Source: Chaetoderma sp. LZ-2023a (taxonomy: Eukaryota > Mollusca > Caudofoveata > Chaetodermatida > Chaetodermatidae). From it: DNA of 64,000 bases. Below, in pieces: positions 1-12,019 of the stretch (positions are counted from its first letter, which is position 1; each line of letters opens with the position of its first letter). Location: NCBI GenBank assembly GCA_034401795.1, contig CM067371.1:82897306-82961305 (forward strand), given 5' to 3'. The notes beneath the pieces were generated by a model. That model was not told the DNA's origin, made no database searches, and worked only from the letters and a program-made list of their open reading frames with translations. Both the position numbers and the translations under genes were made by a program.

Positions 1-173
1 ATCAATCGGACTGATAACGCACTGACAACGTGATCTAAAACTTGCTGACAGTCTTACTATACACAAATTAACACGTTTAGATATTCTGGGTTATAGCTAA
101 TTGCCTGTCTGTCCACCTGTAGATACCGAGTGTTATATTAAAAACCGCCAATAATAATTTCAATAATTAACAA

Positions 174-178
174 GTGTG

Positions 179-246
<68 letters not shown>

Positions 247-351
247 TGTGGGTGGGTGGGTGTGTGTGGGTGGGTGGGTGGGTGTGTGGGTGGGTGTGTG
301 TGTGTGGGTGTGTGTGTGTGTGTGGGTGGGTGGGTGGGTGGGTGGGTGGGT

Positions 352-400
<49 letters not shown>

Positions 401-403
401 TGC

Positions 404-454
<51 letters not shown>

Positions 455-459
455 TGCGT
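174..459. repeat. Compound (GT)n / (GTGC)n / (GGGT)n microsatellite
   Basis: About 285 bp of alternating GT with interspersed GCGT and GGGT blocks. It is open in several frames and yields meaningless Cys/Val or His/Thr peptides. The alternating purine-pyrimidine tract is of the kind that can adopt Z-DNA. Confidence 0.97.
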
Positions 460-1902
460 CCATGCTTTTAAAGACTCGGACACGTATGGTAGACTTTCCG
501 GCGCAATCAAGCAATACAAGAGCTGATAAAGGGCTATTTATGTACTAATACCTTAGAAGGTGAATGCTGGACGCCATCTGACAAATCAAAATGGCAAGTG
601 TTCCTTTAGTTGATGGAATGATGTTACTATGATAGCTAATAGAATATTGGTTTTGAAAGTACTCTAATGCGCAATTGTGTCGAACAGAAAATAAAGTGAA
701 AATAGTACCGCATCTAAATAAGCAAGAGCAATAATTGATCACTCAAAATTCTTATATTGGTGCCGTCAACATACCAGATATTATGTCCGTCAGCTCTATT
801 ATACCATAGCATCACTCAATTAGTTATAGTCGTGCTTCCAATGATTCATTGCACTAGAAGAAAAAGGACGAGGGAAAAAAAAGAAGAAGAAGAAGACCTT
901 CATAGCTGCTGCGTTCCTACTCTAGAGCAGTTACCAGCATGGGACAGTATCTCATCTATACCCCGCATATCTCCAGTCCAACCACTCTCCTCATTTGATT
1001 CAAGGATGTCTGGTTTTGGTAGATTGGCGCTGTTAGATATAATTATCTGATAGTTAAATCCTCTATGTGTGTCAATGAAGGCAAGCTCATGTTGGAGACA
1101 CGTGTAATGTTGCTAAGTAAATGTTTTCCTCTGGTTGAACAGTTCCTCTGATTTACCACAGTTTGCTATTAGCTTGGCAAAACTATAACCTTGTTATTGG
1201 AGTCGTCTTCAACATTCTTCAGATTCTTTACTGGCAAAGATGGCCACATTATTTGAAGCAAGAAACTACCCAGCGTGTCAAATGATATATTATTGCTTTG
1301 TGGCGCACTTTTTGTGGTCATCATTTTCCCTATTATTCTCATACATGTGCGTGTCAGGAAGAGGTACCACGCATTACCATGTAGTAGTAAGCTGGAGATT
1401 TCCATCTGATACGGGAGGCCTTCACACACATGGCTATGTCAAAGGTCTCAATGACGTACTTTAGCCCAACATCTCCTGAAGACGCAAAATATTGGAAAGT
1501 CATGGAACATACGATTAATGATCTCAGAAACTCTTTTTCCCTATTTAGATGATTTTGTCTATCGAATATACAAGACGACTCCCATAATAAACGCAGTTGA
1601 ATTTATTTTCCCATGTTAATTGCAAACTGGTGAACCAAAAGCAAAACGTGGACATTATCAACCCTCCACCTAGAGTTTGCCTTCACGAAAACATAAAGAG
1701 CGTTTATATATCATGTAACTATTTGAAGAGGTCGTGTACAGAAAACAGACATACTTGGAGTAAATGATAATACTGGCTGAAGTACAGGGGGTGAATAGAG
1801 GCTGGAGCCCATGTTGTTTTAGGGTGAGATACTACCTCCATACTGGCGGATGCTCTAGAGAAGGCGCATGATTATGTAGAGAATGAGCAGGAAGACAGTT
1901 CT
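460..1902. other. No recognisable gene
   Basis: Short ORFs of 65-97 codons occur on both strands, but none has a domain or repeat I recognise. The stretch around 541-640 resembles 19366-19480 (shared words CTGACAAATC and TGATCACTCAAA), so it probably contains a fragment of a dispersed repeat. Confidence 0.5.
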
Positions 1903-1935
1903 GACGACGACGACGACGACGACGACGACGAGGAC

Positions 1936-1995
<60 letters not shown>
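1903..1995. repeat. (GAC)n-(GAT)n compound trinucleotide repeat
   Basis: Eight or more GAC triplets grade directly into more than twenty GAT triplets, consistent with one repeat having arisen from the other by C-to-T change. Confidence 0.95.
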
Positions 1996-2400
1996 AACAG
2001 CAATACATGTTCTAAAATAAGCTACAATTTAAATCGTGTCGCTAATTCAATTTCACAGCATAAAAAATTAATACATTAATTTATACATAATGGAATCATC
2101 ATATGCTAAGATTTATTTCGTTTCATTACATCTAGCCACACAACCAAAGCCTCTAAAAGTACACAATTTAAATTTTATTTTATTTTCCAGCATTTAGTGT
2201 GAATATGTACCTTTAAACTACTAACACCAGAATATATTTCTTTGTAAATAATTTGCTATGTGCAATGTGCATTTGTCAGCTTTTAAGCGACGAACAAAAT
2301 TGGTGACCTTTTGACATATGGCACCATATATTTACTCGACTGATGTGCATAACATATATATGAAATGTTAGACGACACAATAAACACCATTTGCTCTCCA

Positions 2401-2796
2401 AATGCACCTTTCCAGTTTTAGCTATGCCCCGCCCACCTTTATCTAACCTCCCCCACCAACACACCTCGCTCGTGTTGAGATCGACCGATCTCTGAACTCT
2501 CCGACCATCTATTTCCAGAAAACTATACAAGTAAGCTCTTAAATGTTTTGAAATTAATTTGACTGGCAACTGTTGATGCCTATCGCAGCAACAGCGTCCA
2601 GTAAATTTAGTTTTAAAATATTCAAACGAATGTTTATTAAATGGTAAAAAATACAATTCGTACAACGTGTCGGACTATTAAGCGTTAAAGACGGACTATA
2701 TCGAGTCATTCATGACGTCATGATTATGACGGCATTCTACACGTCGCGTAGATGATTATGACGTGATTATGATTGAGTGAGGAAATGGATTCATGA
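2401..2796 (+). mobile_element. MITE copy, GC-rich end first
   Basis: It begins with ACCTTTCCAGTTTTAGCTAT and the CGCCC subterminal motif. The hairpin core is at about 2540-2635, with arms TTTGAAATTAATTTGACTGG and the matching AAATTAGTTT..AATATTCAA. An exact TGACGTCA lies at 2713-2720. The right terminal repeat is degraded. It is noncoding. Confidence 0.85.
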
Positions 2797-3251
2797 ATCC
2801 CATAAAATCAGAGATTTTGACGATCATGATTCGTTTTGGTTTTATGTCTAGAAAACAAGGATCGTGGCCGGTTTTTTCTGGGAACATGTCCACATCTTTT
2901 ATTTAAAGCCGAATAATTAAAAAAATAATATCGCCAGTGAATCCAGAGGGGTGTATGTGGAGGGTGAAGCGACGGGGTGTGGGATGGGTGGGGTGTGGCT
3001 TCTACCCCAGACTATTTTCTTACGTATTGACCGTTATAAAAAGCCCCCTAAATAGAGAGATTAATCTCTATCTATTCCCTGCCCATATTGTACTAAGTTC
3101 TGCACTATCTGTGCAGGTGTTTGAGACGACGTTAACGCTGAACAGTAATCTCAATATCCAGGTAATTACGCTGGCACGCAGTTGAATAGTTTGATACTGA
3201 TTTGATTGTGAGATGTTGCTGCCTATGGACTGTATGCCGAAGATATACAAT

Positions 3252-3551
3252 GAAGGAATCCAGTTTTAGCTATGCCCCACCCATCTCTAACTAAGCTCCG
3301 CACATGATTCGCCCGAGTTGCGAACGATTGATACATGCATTTTCTGAATCTCAATTTCCAGAAAAAGATATGCAGGTAGGCTATTGAATATTTTGAAACT
3401 AATTTGACTGGGTGCCGTTGCTGCATGTGACAGCAACAGCGGCCAGTAAAAATTAGTTTCAAAATAATAAACACATTCAACATATTAAACAGCATGTTTA
3501 TTACAAAGTAAAGTGACGTATTTTGATGTCAGATACTAAAGATGGAATCTT
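3252..3551 (+). mobile_element. MITE copy, right end decayed
   Basis: Starts GGAATCCAGTTTTAGC, has the CACCC/TCTAACTAAGC subterminal block and a good hairpin at 3380-3470 with the GCAGCAACAG loop region. The TGACGTCA end is mostly lost. Confidence 0.8.
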
Positions 3552-3782
3552 AAGCGGGGTTATAGTACGTGATGCGGAACAGTGATACGAAACCGTTATA
3601 TATCAGTTACATGACATAATAACCTACAATAATAGATTTCTGCATTATTTGCGTTTTTTCAGTTTAATCTATTTTATGCGCAAATAAATATCGTTTATAT
3701 ATTAGATTAACCTTTGGCCATTGAACTACCAGTGTCTCAATACCAAGACAACCATATAGGAAAAGCTGTTGATTTTTTTTTT

Positions 3783-3868
3783 TAAACTAATTTTACCTGA
3801 ACATGTTGGTGCCATAAGCAACAGTATCGCTCTACGTCAAATTAGTTTCAAAACATTTCAGCAACATA
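3783..3868. repeat. Diverged MITE hairpin remnant
   Basis: Only the central inverted repeat survives: AAACTAATTTTACCTG on the left and GTCAAATTAGTTTCAAAAC on the right around a CATAAGCAACAG loop. Confidence 0.6.
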
Positions 3869-3914
3869 TTCCTTACATCACAAAGAATTTATCCTCTCTG
3901 GTCTGATATTTTCT

Positions 3915-4030
3915 AACATTTTACTATTGGAGTGACTGCCTCAATAACGGAACCACCCATTTCAGTGGTAACTTTTTCGGAAAAAGTACCTTCTTCGGGT
4001 ACAACTGGACATTCAATGCACACCTATTTG
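3915..4030. repeat. Diverged relative of the 39.8-kb foldback
   Basis: GGAGTGACTGCCTCAATAACGG resembles the centre of the palindrome at 39813-39945 (GGAATGACTGGCTCGATAACCG). It is followed by an ACTGGACATT-like arm end. One arm only is clear. Confidence 0.35.
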
Positions 4031-4537
4031 ATTTTCTTGACCAAATTTAGCCAGTAAAGTGTTAATTTTATAGCTATGACGATTCTCAGAGATGACGCTA
4101 TTACTATACCAGGGGGTGGTCACGTGTTTGTATAGCTAATAAGGAAATAACAGTTTAATGGAAGCGCATGTAAGCATAATTAATAATAAGATTAATTATT
4201 ATTACACACCATTGCCAACGGATTAAAAAGAATGAAAAACGAGCGTCAGATGGGAGATTATGAACTATAATAGCGATCATTATCCCGGCCTTTGTAAACA
4301 AGACAGGGCTGATTGGAAGAAGAAAGAGAACAGGTCAGAAATCAGACATATGAAATTAATATTTAGAAATTTCGTTGGTATTATTATTTTATAGCCTATT
4401 TACCTCGTTACCTGAGGCATGTGAATGACACTTCTTGTTTCGCCTTTGTTCAAATAATACATTAGTATTTCTCATTAGTCCTGCTTGCCTTAGCAATACT
4501 CAACGAAATCCCCATTTCATTTTCAAATTATGCGGAC

Positions 4538-4944
4538 AATGGACTCTTCCGGTTTATCCAGCATATTGCGTCATATGACTTCATAATCATCTACGTGGCG
4601 AATATGATGACGTAATAATCAATTACAGCATGAATGACTCGATTTAGTCCGTCTTAATCGCTTAATAGTCCAACACGTTGTACGAATTGTATGTCTTTAC
4701 CATTTAATAAACGTTCTGTCGAATATTTTGAAACTAATTTGACTGGGCGCTGTTGCTGCCTCTTTGCTGCCATAGGCAGCAACAGCACCCAGTCAAATTA
4801 GTTTCAAAATATTCAACATCTAACCTGTACAGTTTGCTGGAAATTGAGATATAGAGAGTTCATGGTTCGATCGATCCCAAACGCAGGCAAAGCGTGGGTG
4901 GAGCTTAGCTAGAGAGGGGCGGGCATAGCTAAAAGTCGATTCAC
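4538..4944 (-). mobile_element. MITE copy, reverse orientation
   Basis: Starts AATGGACTCTTCCGGTTTAT, carries AATAAACG just before the hairpin, and has a near-perfect cruciform core at about 4718-4820 with an enlarged loop. It ends in GGGCGGGCATAGCTAAAAG. Confidence 0.87.
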
Positions 4945-6556
4945 CTATTCACTTTATTCGTCATAATATGCTGATATGATCGTCCATTTCTCACACGACA
5001 AATGCTTCGGAAAATTTGATTCGCCTACTTATATCTACAGTCCAGTATGACTATACGTGTCACCTGATTTTGGAGCCTACTGTTTTTCCTCGGGTGGTCT
5101 TAAGACCATCAGTCATAAGGAACCGCCATCATGTTGTCAAAAAGCACGATATTATGTAACTGATTTCAGGCTTAGCCTCGCTCACGTTTTGCGCGTGCTG
5201 GAGTCAATATGAGATTTTAAAACCTTCACAAAATCAAATTTTCAAGGTATCTATACAGGTCAGTTGAAGAATATTTTGGAAGCAGCAATAGCAAATTAGT
5301 TTTAAAATATTCATCAGAATATTTATTATATTATAAACTCATCAATGTCATATAATTTGCATACTTTAGTTTTCGATTTTCCTGACGAAGACCTCTAGGT
5401 CTATGCCATTTTGATTGTGACATTGGCCCTTTCATCGGTCGCATGTACCTTTATGTCTGCGTCTCTCTGTATCAATGGCATAAATAGTGTTACTGCATAT
5501 AGACTAACAACTAATATAAATCTACGTTTATATACCACACTATTCTGAAATCATGACACAATCAATGAACAATTGCAAGGTTTCTCAATACCTCTGCCAT
5601 CTTGAAAATATTCCATTTGAAATTAGGTTGTAACGGGCAAGGGGGTAAAGGCGGGATGGAGGGATGGGGCGCGCGGTGTTACCACTGGATGTGGCCTCAT
5701 GTTAAACATGGACGACACAATTTTAAAGGGCCGCAAAAATCTCGTTAATTAGATTTTTGCATAACTTATCTTTCTCTGATATCAGGGTATATGAATGGAA
5801 CATATAAACGGCACGCTTTTGGGTGTGATATATGCCTAATTGAATAACGCTAGGTCGATCTTATCTAATGCGTGTTGGTTTTGTTGAGATCTTAGCTTGT
5901 TCATGAAACGTGCCATATTGCATTGCGAAATCGAATGAAATGGATGGGATCTCAGTCCAGTGAACTTGAGCAATCCGATTCAGTATTAGTTTCTGCGTCT
6001 AGACACAAAACCAAATATTCCGCCTGGTACAGTATCAACACAGAATGAGCGCATCTGCTTTATGTCACAGCGTAATCTGGGGGACAATCACTGACAGTAA
6101 ACGGTGTAGGGGTTATGGACCTGGGAGATACCCGGATGAACATGCTTTCAACAAAATTACATGTAGGCCTACTTGAAAATCAAGAATAACAGAAACACTT
6201 ACCATGCTGCAGTAAAGTGTTTTGGGCGTGTTATTTAGGAGAGTATCATATATAATGTATTTGCACTTGAGCCTTACCACCAAAAGGCATGCTACTTTAA
6301 CCACACGCCTCTGAATATTAGTCCATCCATTCCTCTACCACACATCCCCGTAATATATATAAATATATGTAATTTCCGTAACAGAATTGCTCCAAAATTC
6401 TAATGCGACAGCCGTACTGAAATTATCCGCTTTTGTTTACCATGCAAAACGTAGTACGTAGCTACGTAGTAAATGTATCTCTTGAACATGATGTATATAA
6501 TGTGGTTTTTAAATAATGATTTTAACACTTGCACTGTATGATTGGAATTTTGATTT
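4945..6556. other. No gene; MITE remnant at about 5240-5345
   Basis: The only structure I see is a MITE fragment (AGGTCAGTTGAAGAATATTTTGG ... AGTTTTAAAATATTCATCAG region) at 5240-5345. Short ORFs here match nothing I know. Confidence 0.5.
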
Positions 6557-6648
6557 TTGTGTTTTAGCACTAAAATTTATGGTTCAAACCCTAAAGCCAT
6601 GTTTCCAAAATTTAAGATTGCTTGCGAGGGCGGGAGTATGCCCATGGG

Positions 6649-7027
<379 letters not shown>

Positions 7028-7132
7028 GTGTATGTGAGTGCGTGCGTGCATGTATGCGTACGTACGTGCATGCGTGTGAGCGTGTGTGCGCGCATAATAC
7101 GTAATGTATATTTATATGCATGGGTGTATGCG

Positions 7133-8367
7133 TATATGTATGTATTTTGTTTTATTGACGCACTGGCAACGTGCGGCTTCAATTTCCACATGCTATCCAG
7201 CCGACAGTCATGCACCCATTAGTTTAATTTGTTGATCACCATCTCCCGGTCGGGGGATCGAACCGCCATACTGCAACTCCGCATAGCATCAGCAACCAGA
7301 CATCTTTCCACTGGACCACCGCGCCAAGACGAAAAGTCTAGGTTTGGCCGACCAGCTTTCACATATCTGATATCCTGAAACACTGATGATTCATATGGAA
7401 CTATCTGTGGATGCACCTGCCACGATTCAATCCTTGGCATTTAAGCCTATTGTACTCTGACTCCATCACGGCTCTGGCAGTATATGTATTTTATTTTATT
7501 GACGCACTGGCAATGTGCGGCTTCAATTTCCATGTGCTAACCAGCCGACAGTCATGCACCCATTAGTTTAATTTGTTGATCTCCATCTCCCGGTCAGGGG
7601 ATCGAACCGCCATACTGCAACTCCGCATAGCATCAGCAACCAGACATCTTTCCACTGGACCACCGCGCCAAGACTAAAAAAGTCTAGGTTTGGCCGACCA
7701 GCTTTCACATGTCTGATATACTGACACACTGACGATTCATATGGGACTATCTGTGGATGCACCTGCCATGATTCAATCCTTGGCATTTAAGCCTATTGTA
7801 CTCTGACTCAATCACGGCTCTGGCAGTATATGTATTTTATTTTAATGACGCACTGGCAACGCGCAGCTTCAATTTCCATGTACTAACCAGCCGCCAGTCA
7901 TGCACCCATTAGTTTAATTTGTTGATCACCATCTCCCGGTCGGGGGGATCGAACCGCCATGCTGCTGCTCTACATAGCATCAGCAACCAGACATCTTTCC
8001 ACTGGACCACCGCGCCAAGACTAAAAAAGTCTAGGTTTGGCCGACCAGCTTTCACATGTCTGATGTACTGACACACTAACGATTCATATGGGACTATCTG
8101 TGGATGCACCTGCCACGATTCAATCCTTGGCATTTAAGCCTATTGTACTCTGACTCCATCACGGCTCTCGCAGTATATGTATTTTATTTTATTGACGCAC
8201 TGGCAACGTGCGGCTTCAATTTCCACATGCTATCCAGCCGACAGTCATGCACCCATTAGTTTAATTTGTTGATCACCATCTCCCGGTCGGGGGGGGGGGG
8301 GGGGTCGAACCGCCATACTGCAACTCGGCATAGCATCAACAACTAGACATCTTTCCACTGGACCACT
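7133..8367 (-). repeat. Tandem array of a tRNA-derived SINE unit, about 3.5 copies of about 345 bp
   Basis: The word GACGCACTGGCAACG recurs at 7157, 7501, 7847 and 8194, giving spacings of 344, 346 and 347 bp. On the minus strand each unit carries a polymerase III box A (TGGTCCAGTGG, e.g. 7318-7308 and 7662-7652) and a box B (GTTCGATCC, e.g. 7263-7255 and 7607-7599). A body follows and ends in an AATAAAATAAAATACATA tail. No tRNA acceptor stem can be drawn, so these are SINE heads and not working tRNA genes. The last copy is cut just past box A and has box B disrupted by a poly-G run. Minus-strand ORFs of about 73 codons recur in each unit and are not evidence of protein coding. Confidence 0.85.
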
Positions 8368-8892
8368 ACGTACGTGCGTCCGTGCGTGCATGTGTATGTG
8401 CATGTGCATGTGTGCGTGCGTACGTATGTGTACAGCAATTAATCAAACTAGTCTCGGTCTGAGTCAGATTTATAGTCCGATTTAAGGATTTTTATTTAAA
8501 TATATGAAGGGTCTACGTTAATTTTAAATTATGTAAATATAAGATACGCATCTTGAATGTATACCGTATTGTATTACTGTACACTCAAGGGCCCATGGCT
8601 TATTAGCAATAAAAAAATATGTTACATCTCTCCCCGGTGACAGGTATTTAGACAGACTAACGGGTCTTATCCGTCGGTCTGTCCAAATATCGGTCTCAGG
8701 GGAGGTTTGACTCCGAGCGTCCTTGGATCAGGGCCTCCTATTATCATTGTATTTCATTATTACTACAAAAGACCAAGTGTTTACAAACTGATCGAGTTAT
8801 TTCAAAATGAAAATCCGACTATCGTAAAGAAATTAGCAGCATATACATATCAAGCATTCAGTATACACAAGCAGAATACAAATTGAGCATTT
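8368..8892. other. No gene; short TACGTACGTGC-type repeat at left edge
   Basis: The SINE array is bordered here by TACGTACGTGCGTCCGTGCG, very like the GCGTACGTACGTGCATGCGT tract on its other side (7053-7090). Nothing recognisable follows. Confidence 0.5.
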
Positions 8893-9396
8893 TCTCCAGT
8901 CAAATTATTTTCAATATATTTAACATTCATTAAATTTCGGATTTAGCAATGACATACAATTCGTACACGAGAATAGCATAAGAAGAAAGTAAATTGTGGA
9001 TTTTCCAGTCAAATTAATATCAAAATATTCAACTGTTTTTTTTGTTTTTTTAAATTGCGAAGTTATTAATGATATACAGTCGTACACTTGAAAATGCCAC
9101 AAGGACAAAGTAGGTTGAAAACTATTACAAGTCAAATTAGTTTCAAAATATTCAATAGTCATTAAACTGCAAATTTATCAATGACATACAATTCGTCCAT
9201 TTGAAAATATCACTAGGAGAAAGTAAATCCATCAATTTCCACAGTCAAATTAGTTTCAATTCAGACTCAAATATTCAACAGTCATTAAGCGGCAGAATTT
9301 ATTTACAATACAATTCGTACACCTGAAAATGGTACTAGGAGAAAGTAAACAATCAAACTAGTTTCAAAATATTCAACATTGAATTGAGCATTTTCG
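8893..9396 (+). repeat. Tandem array of MITE half-elements, about 4.5 units of about 113 bp
   Basis: The MITE hairpin arm CAGTCAAATTAGTTTCAAAA recurs at 8897, 9007, 9129, 9242 and 9349. Each is followed by ATTCAACA, a short spacer, ACATACAATTCGTACAC and AGGAGAAAGTAAA. Only one arm of the hairpin is present per unit. Both edges carry AATTGAGCATTTTC, which suggests the array formed by unequal exchange. Confidence 0.8.
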
Positions 9397-9543
9397 CCGG
9401 TTGGTCAGGGGAGGGGTTGGGAGTCTCTAGGGGCGATTACTATTCATATGTGGGCTGGTGGCTTGTTAAAGGTAAATTATCAATGTACTTTAAATCTTAA
9501 ATTATTACTAAACTTCTGTATTAATTATTGTATGGTTTTTCCA

Positions 9544-9546
<3 letters not shown>

Positions 9547-9631
<85 letters not shown>
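9547..9631. repeat. (AT)n microsatellite
   Basis: About 42 uninterrupted AT dinucleotides. Confidence 0.98.
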
Positions 9632-9633
<2 letters not shown>

Positions 9634-9885
9634 GGAGATATGTGGTAGTGGGATGATTGGACGAAAATTCAAAGGCCCTGTGCATTAACTTCACGTTTTT
9701 CCACGTCGTTGGTTGACGAGCCGCGATGCCGCGTTGTTGAGTAAATCCACTTCAAGGCCAAGAACTCGGATGACTTGGTCAAAAGGTTTTCGAGACTGAT
9801 GCATCGTCACATTCGGAGGAGTGAGCTTGTAGATTATCCCCTTGATACGTCATTTAACAATTTCACTGATGAATTACCCATATCT

Positions 9886-10045
9886 CATTTTTAAAACAAC
9901 TATGCAGGAAAACTGTTGAATATTCTGAACTTAATTTGAATGGAAGCCGTTGCTGCCTTAGGCAGCAACAACTTCCAGTCAAATTAATTTTAAAACATTC
10001 AACAGAATATGTTTTATACAGTAAAGAATTAAATTTTTCAGGGAT
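9886..10045 (+). mobile_element. MITE core remnant
   Basis: Hairpin arms CTGTTGAATATTCTGAACTT and AATTTTAAAACATTCAACAG enclose GCCGTTGCTGCC/GGCAGCAACAACTT. Both ends are lost. Confidence 0.75.
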
Positions 10046-10075
10046 TTGTCGGTGAAAGAGTTAACACGCCATAAT

Positions 10076-10425
10076 CAACAACGTCACATGTTAGCTGACG
10101 TCATAGTCAAAATGACGTAGCTCCGTAACGAAAATCGAAAGCTCTGTAGCGTACTAATTTTATGTCTTTGAGGAATTTACAATTTGTTAAACATTCTATT
10201 GAATAATTTGAAAATGATTTGGCTGTTCGTTGCTACTGCCATATGTCCTATGCAGCAACGCAGAGTACGTAAAATTAAGTTCAAAATATTCGACAGCTTA
10301 GCTGTATAGTTACCCTGAAATTTGGATTCTTGGAATTCGTGGTTCAAACTTTCAAATCGATTCCAACGCGTGTTAAAAAAGCGTGCCTAGCTTGGGCAGA
10401 ATTAAGTGTCATGTCTAGCAATGAA
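10076..10425 (-). mobile_element. MITE copy, divergent subfamily (type B)
   Basis: Left part has AACGTCACATGTTAGCTGACG and a TGACGTCA. The hairpin is imperfect (TATTGAATAATTTGAAAATG and AAGTTCAAAATATTCGACAG). The right part has TTGGATTCTTGGAATTCGTG and GATTCCAACGCGTG. It shares this layout with the copies at 41993 and 55312. Confidence 0.75.
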
Positions 10426-10472
10426 TCTCGCGATTTCCCATCTCATTTCAATATCATCTCATTTCACTATGG

Positions 10473-10870
10473 ATGAATCCAGTTTTAGCTATGCCCCATC
10501 CATCTCTAGTTAATCTCCAGCCACGCTTTGACCGTGTTGGGATCGATCGGTCCCTGCACTCCCTGAATCTCGATTTCCAGAAAACTATACAGGTAAGCTG
10601 TTGAATAATATGTTGAAACTAATTCGACTAGGTGCTGTTGCTGCCTATGGCAGCAACAGCGCCCAGTCAAATTGGTTTCAAAATATTCAACAGAATGTGT
10701 TTTAAATAGTAAAGACAGACAATTCGTACAACAACATTTAGTCCGTCATCAATTAAGCATTCCTGACGAGCTGAACTGCGTCATGAATGACGTAATTGAT
10801 TATGACGTCAGCCTACATTTTACTTTAATTATGACGTCATATGATTGACGGATAAAACTACAGGATTCCG
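10473..10870 (+). mobile_element. MITE copy, near full length
   Basis: Terminal repeats TGAATCCAGTTTTA and AAAACTACAGGATTCC, the GCCCCATCC end, ATACAGGTAAGCTG before the hairpin, a clean cruciform (TGCTGTTGCTGCCTATGGCA centre) and two exact TGACGTCA at 10803 and 10832. Confidence 0.9.
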
Positions 10871-11452
10871 TCAAGAGGTATGCCTGTCTAGTATTCAATG
10901 GCAAGCGGGTGGGTATTGGAGATATAACCGAGGCTTCTATGGTTCAAGTAACTGAGGCACAACGTTACGACATAAGTGCAAACAAACAATCATTTATGGC
11001 TCCAATTAGACACTGGCCGAAGTAAGGATTCATCAGTACGAACTTGGAGATGCCCCGAAAAGATGTAATTGCTAACCTCAGATGATCGCCTTGTCGAGAA
11101 AATATTTTATTGCTATTGCGCATACCTGTATTCAAAGGCATGTGTTGACCGTCGGCATCAAATAACGGGATACATGTAAACATGATTGTGAAATGGATCT
11201 CATGGATGTTTAAGCGATTTGAAGTCTAATATGTTCATTTAGAGAGAAATGCATCGACAGACACTAAGCCGCCGAATGGGCTGTGCGTAAAAAGACCCGA
11301 TACCTTACATTCCAGTATGTCAACTTCCGAGAGATAGTTGATGGCATAATATCTTTAAAAAAATAAATAACTCGATTTCAGATAAGCCAGGCAGTCGGGG
11401 CCCCTTGACACTCGGGGCCCTGGGCACTTGGTCCTTCTGCTCATAGGTTAAT
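10871..11452. other. No gene recognised
   Basis: A minus-strand ORF of 72 codons (10965-11183) and one of 76 codons (11320-11550) are open but match no family I recognise. Confidence 0.45.
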
Positions 11453-12019
11453 ATGGCCATGTCTACAGCACAGGTAGTTAAGCTGATAAAAAAGGAAAAT
11501 TGGCTGACGTCCTCAGAACCCGAAAACAGCACTAAATATGGTGCTCGCATCAGCGTGGCAAGAACCTTTCCCGTATGATGTGAAAGACGAAATCTATGTT
11601 ATAATAGGATTGGTGTCATCAACGGAAGGTGGAGTGCAAAGTCTAAAGAATTCATTGGCTTGAGGCTCACACTCTCGGTGGAAGAACGAGTCACTTTTTT
11701 CAACAGGATAACTAACCTCAAGAAGGTCAAAACGTGGATTGAGAAGGCCGAGAAATACGGGAACTTTATAAGCATCCTAGAAAAGACAGATATACTTTCG
11801 GTTTTCTGGTATATAAAGTATCAGCTCTAAAGGTTTTCAAAGGTAGCTACTATCTGCTTATCTCTGTCCACGCCAACATGCGAATTGAGAGATGGGAATG
11901 TGCCAAGCTGTACTGAGGACAAAGAGTACGGTTACATATATAGAGAGGTTCATATTGCTCAAAGTGACTGCGGCATAGTCATGGTCGAACACCAGTTGCA
12001 TAAAGGTCCAAGCATCTAA
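11453..12019 (+). pseudogene. Unrecognised coding relic in three frame segments
   Basis: An ATG at 11453 opens 41 codons to a TGA at 11576-11578 (MAMSTAQVVKLIKK start). A second frame continues across that point for about 34 codons (PYDVKDEIYVIIGL). A third frame runs from 11648 (EFIGLRLTLSVEER) to a TAA at 12017-12019, broken only by a TAA at 11828-11830. Together these give roughly 190 codons of protein-like sequence rich in Lys, Glu and Ile, with two frameshifts and one internal stop. I do not recognise the family. A decayed gene or transposon ORF is likeliest; chance is possible. Confidence 0.35.

Noticed and set aside
174..548. Cys/Val-rich ORFs at the left edge
   Set aside because: Arise from the GT microsatellite in three frames at once.
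7242..7327. Possible functional tRNA gene
   Set aside because: Boxes A and B match, but no acceptor stem or anticodon arm can be paired, so it is a SINE head.
7219..8133. Three similar 72-74 codon minus-strand ORFs starting MPRIESWQVHPQ
   Set aside because: They are shadows of the 345-bp SINE tandem unit and run through the tRNA-like promoter boxes.
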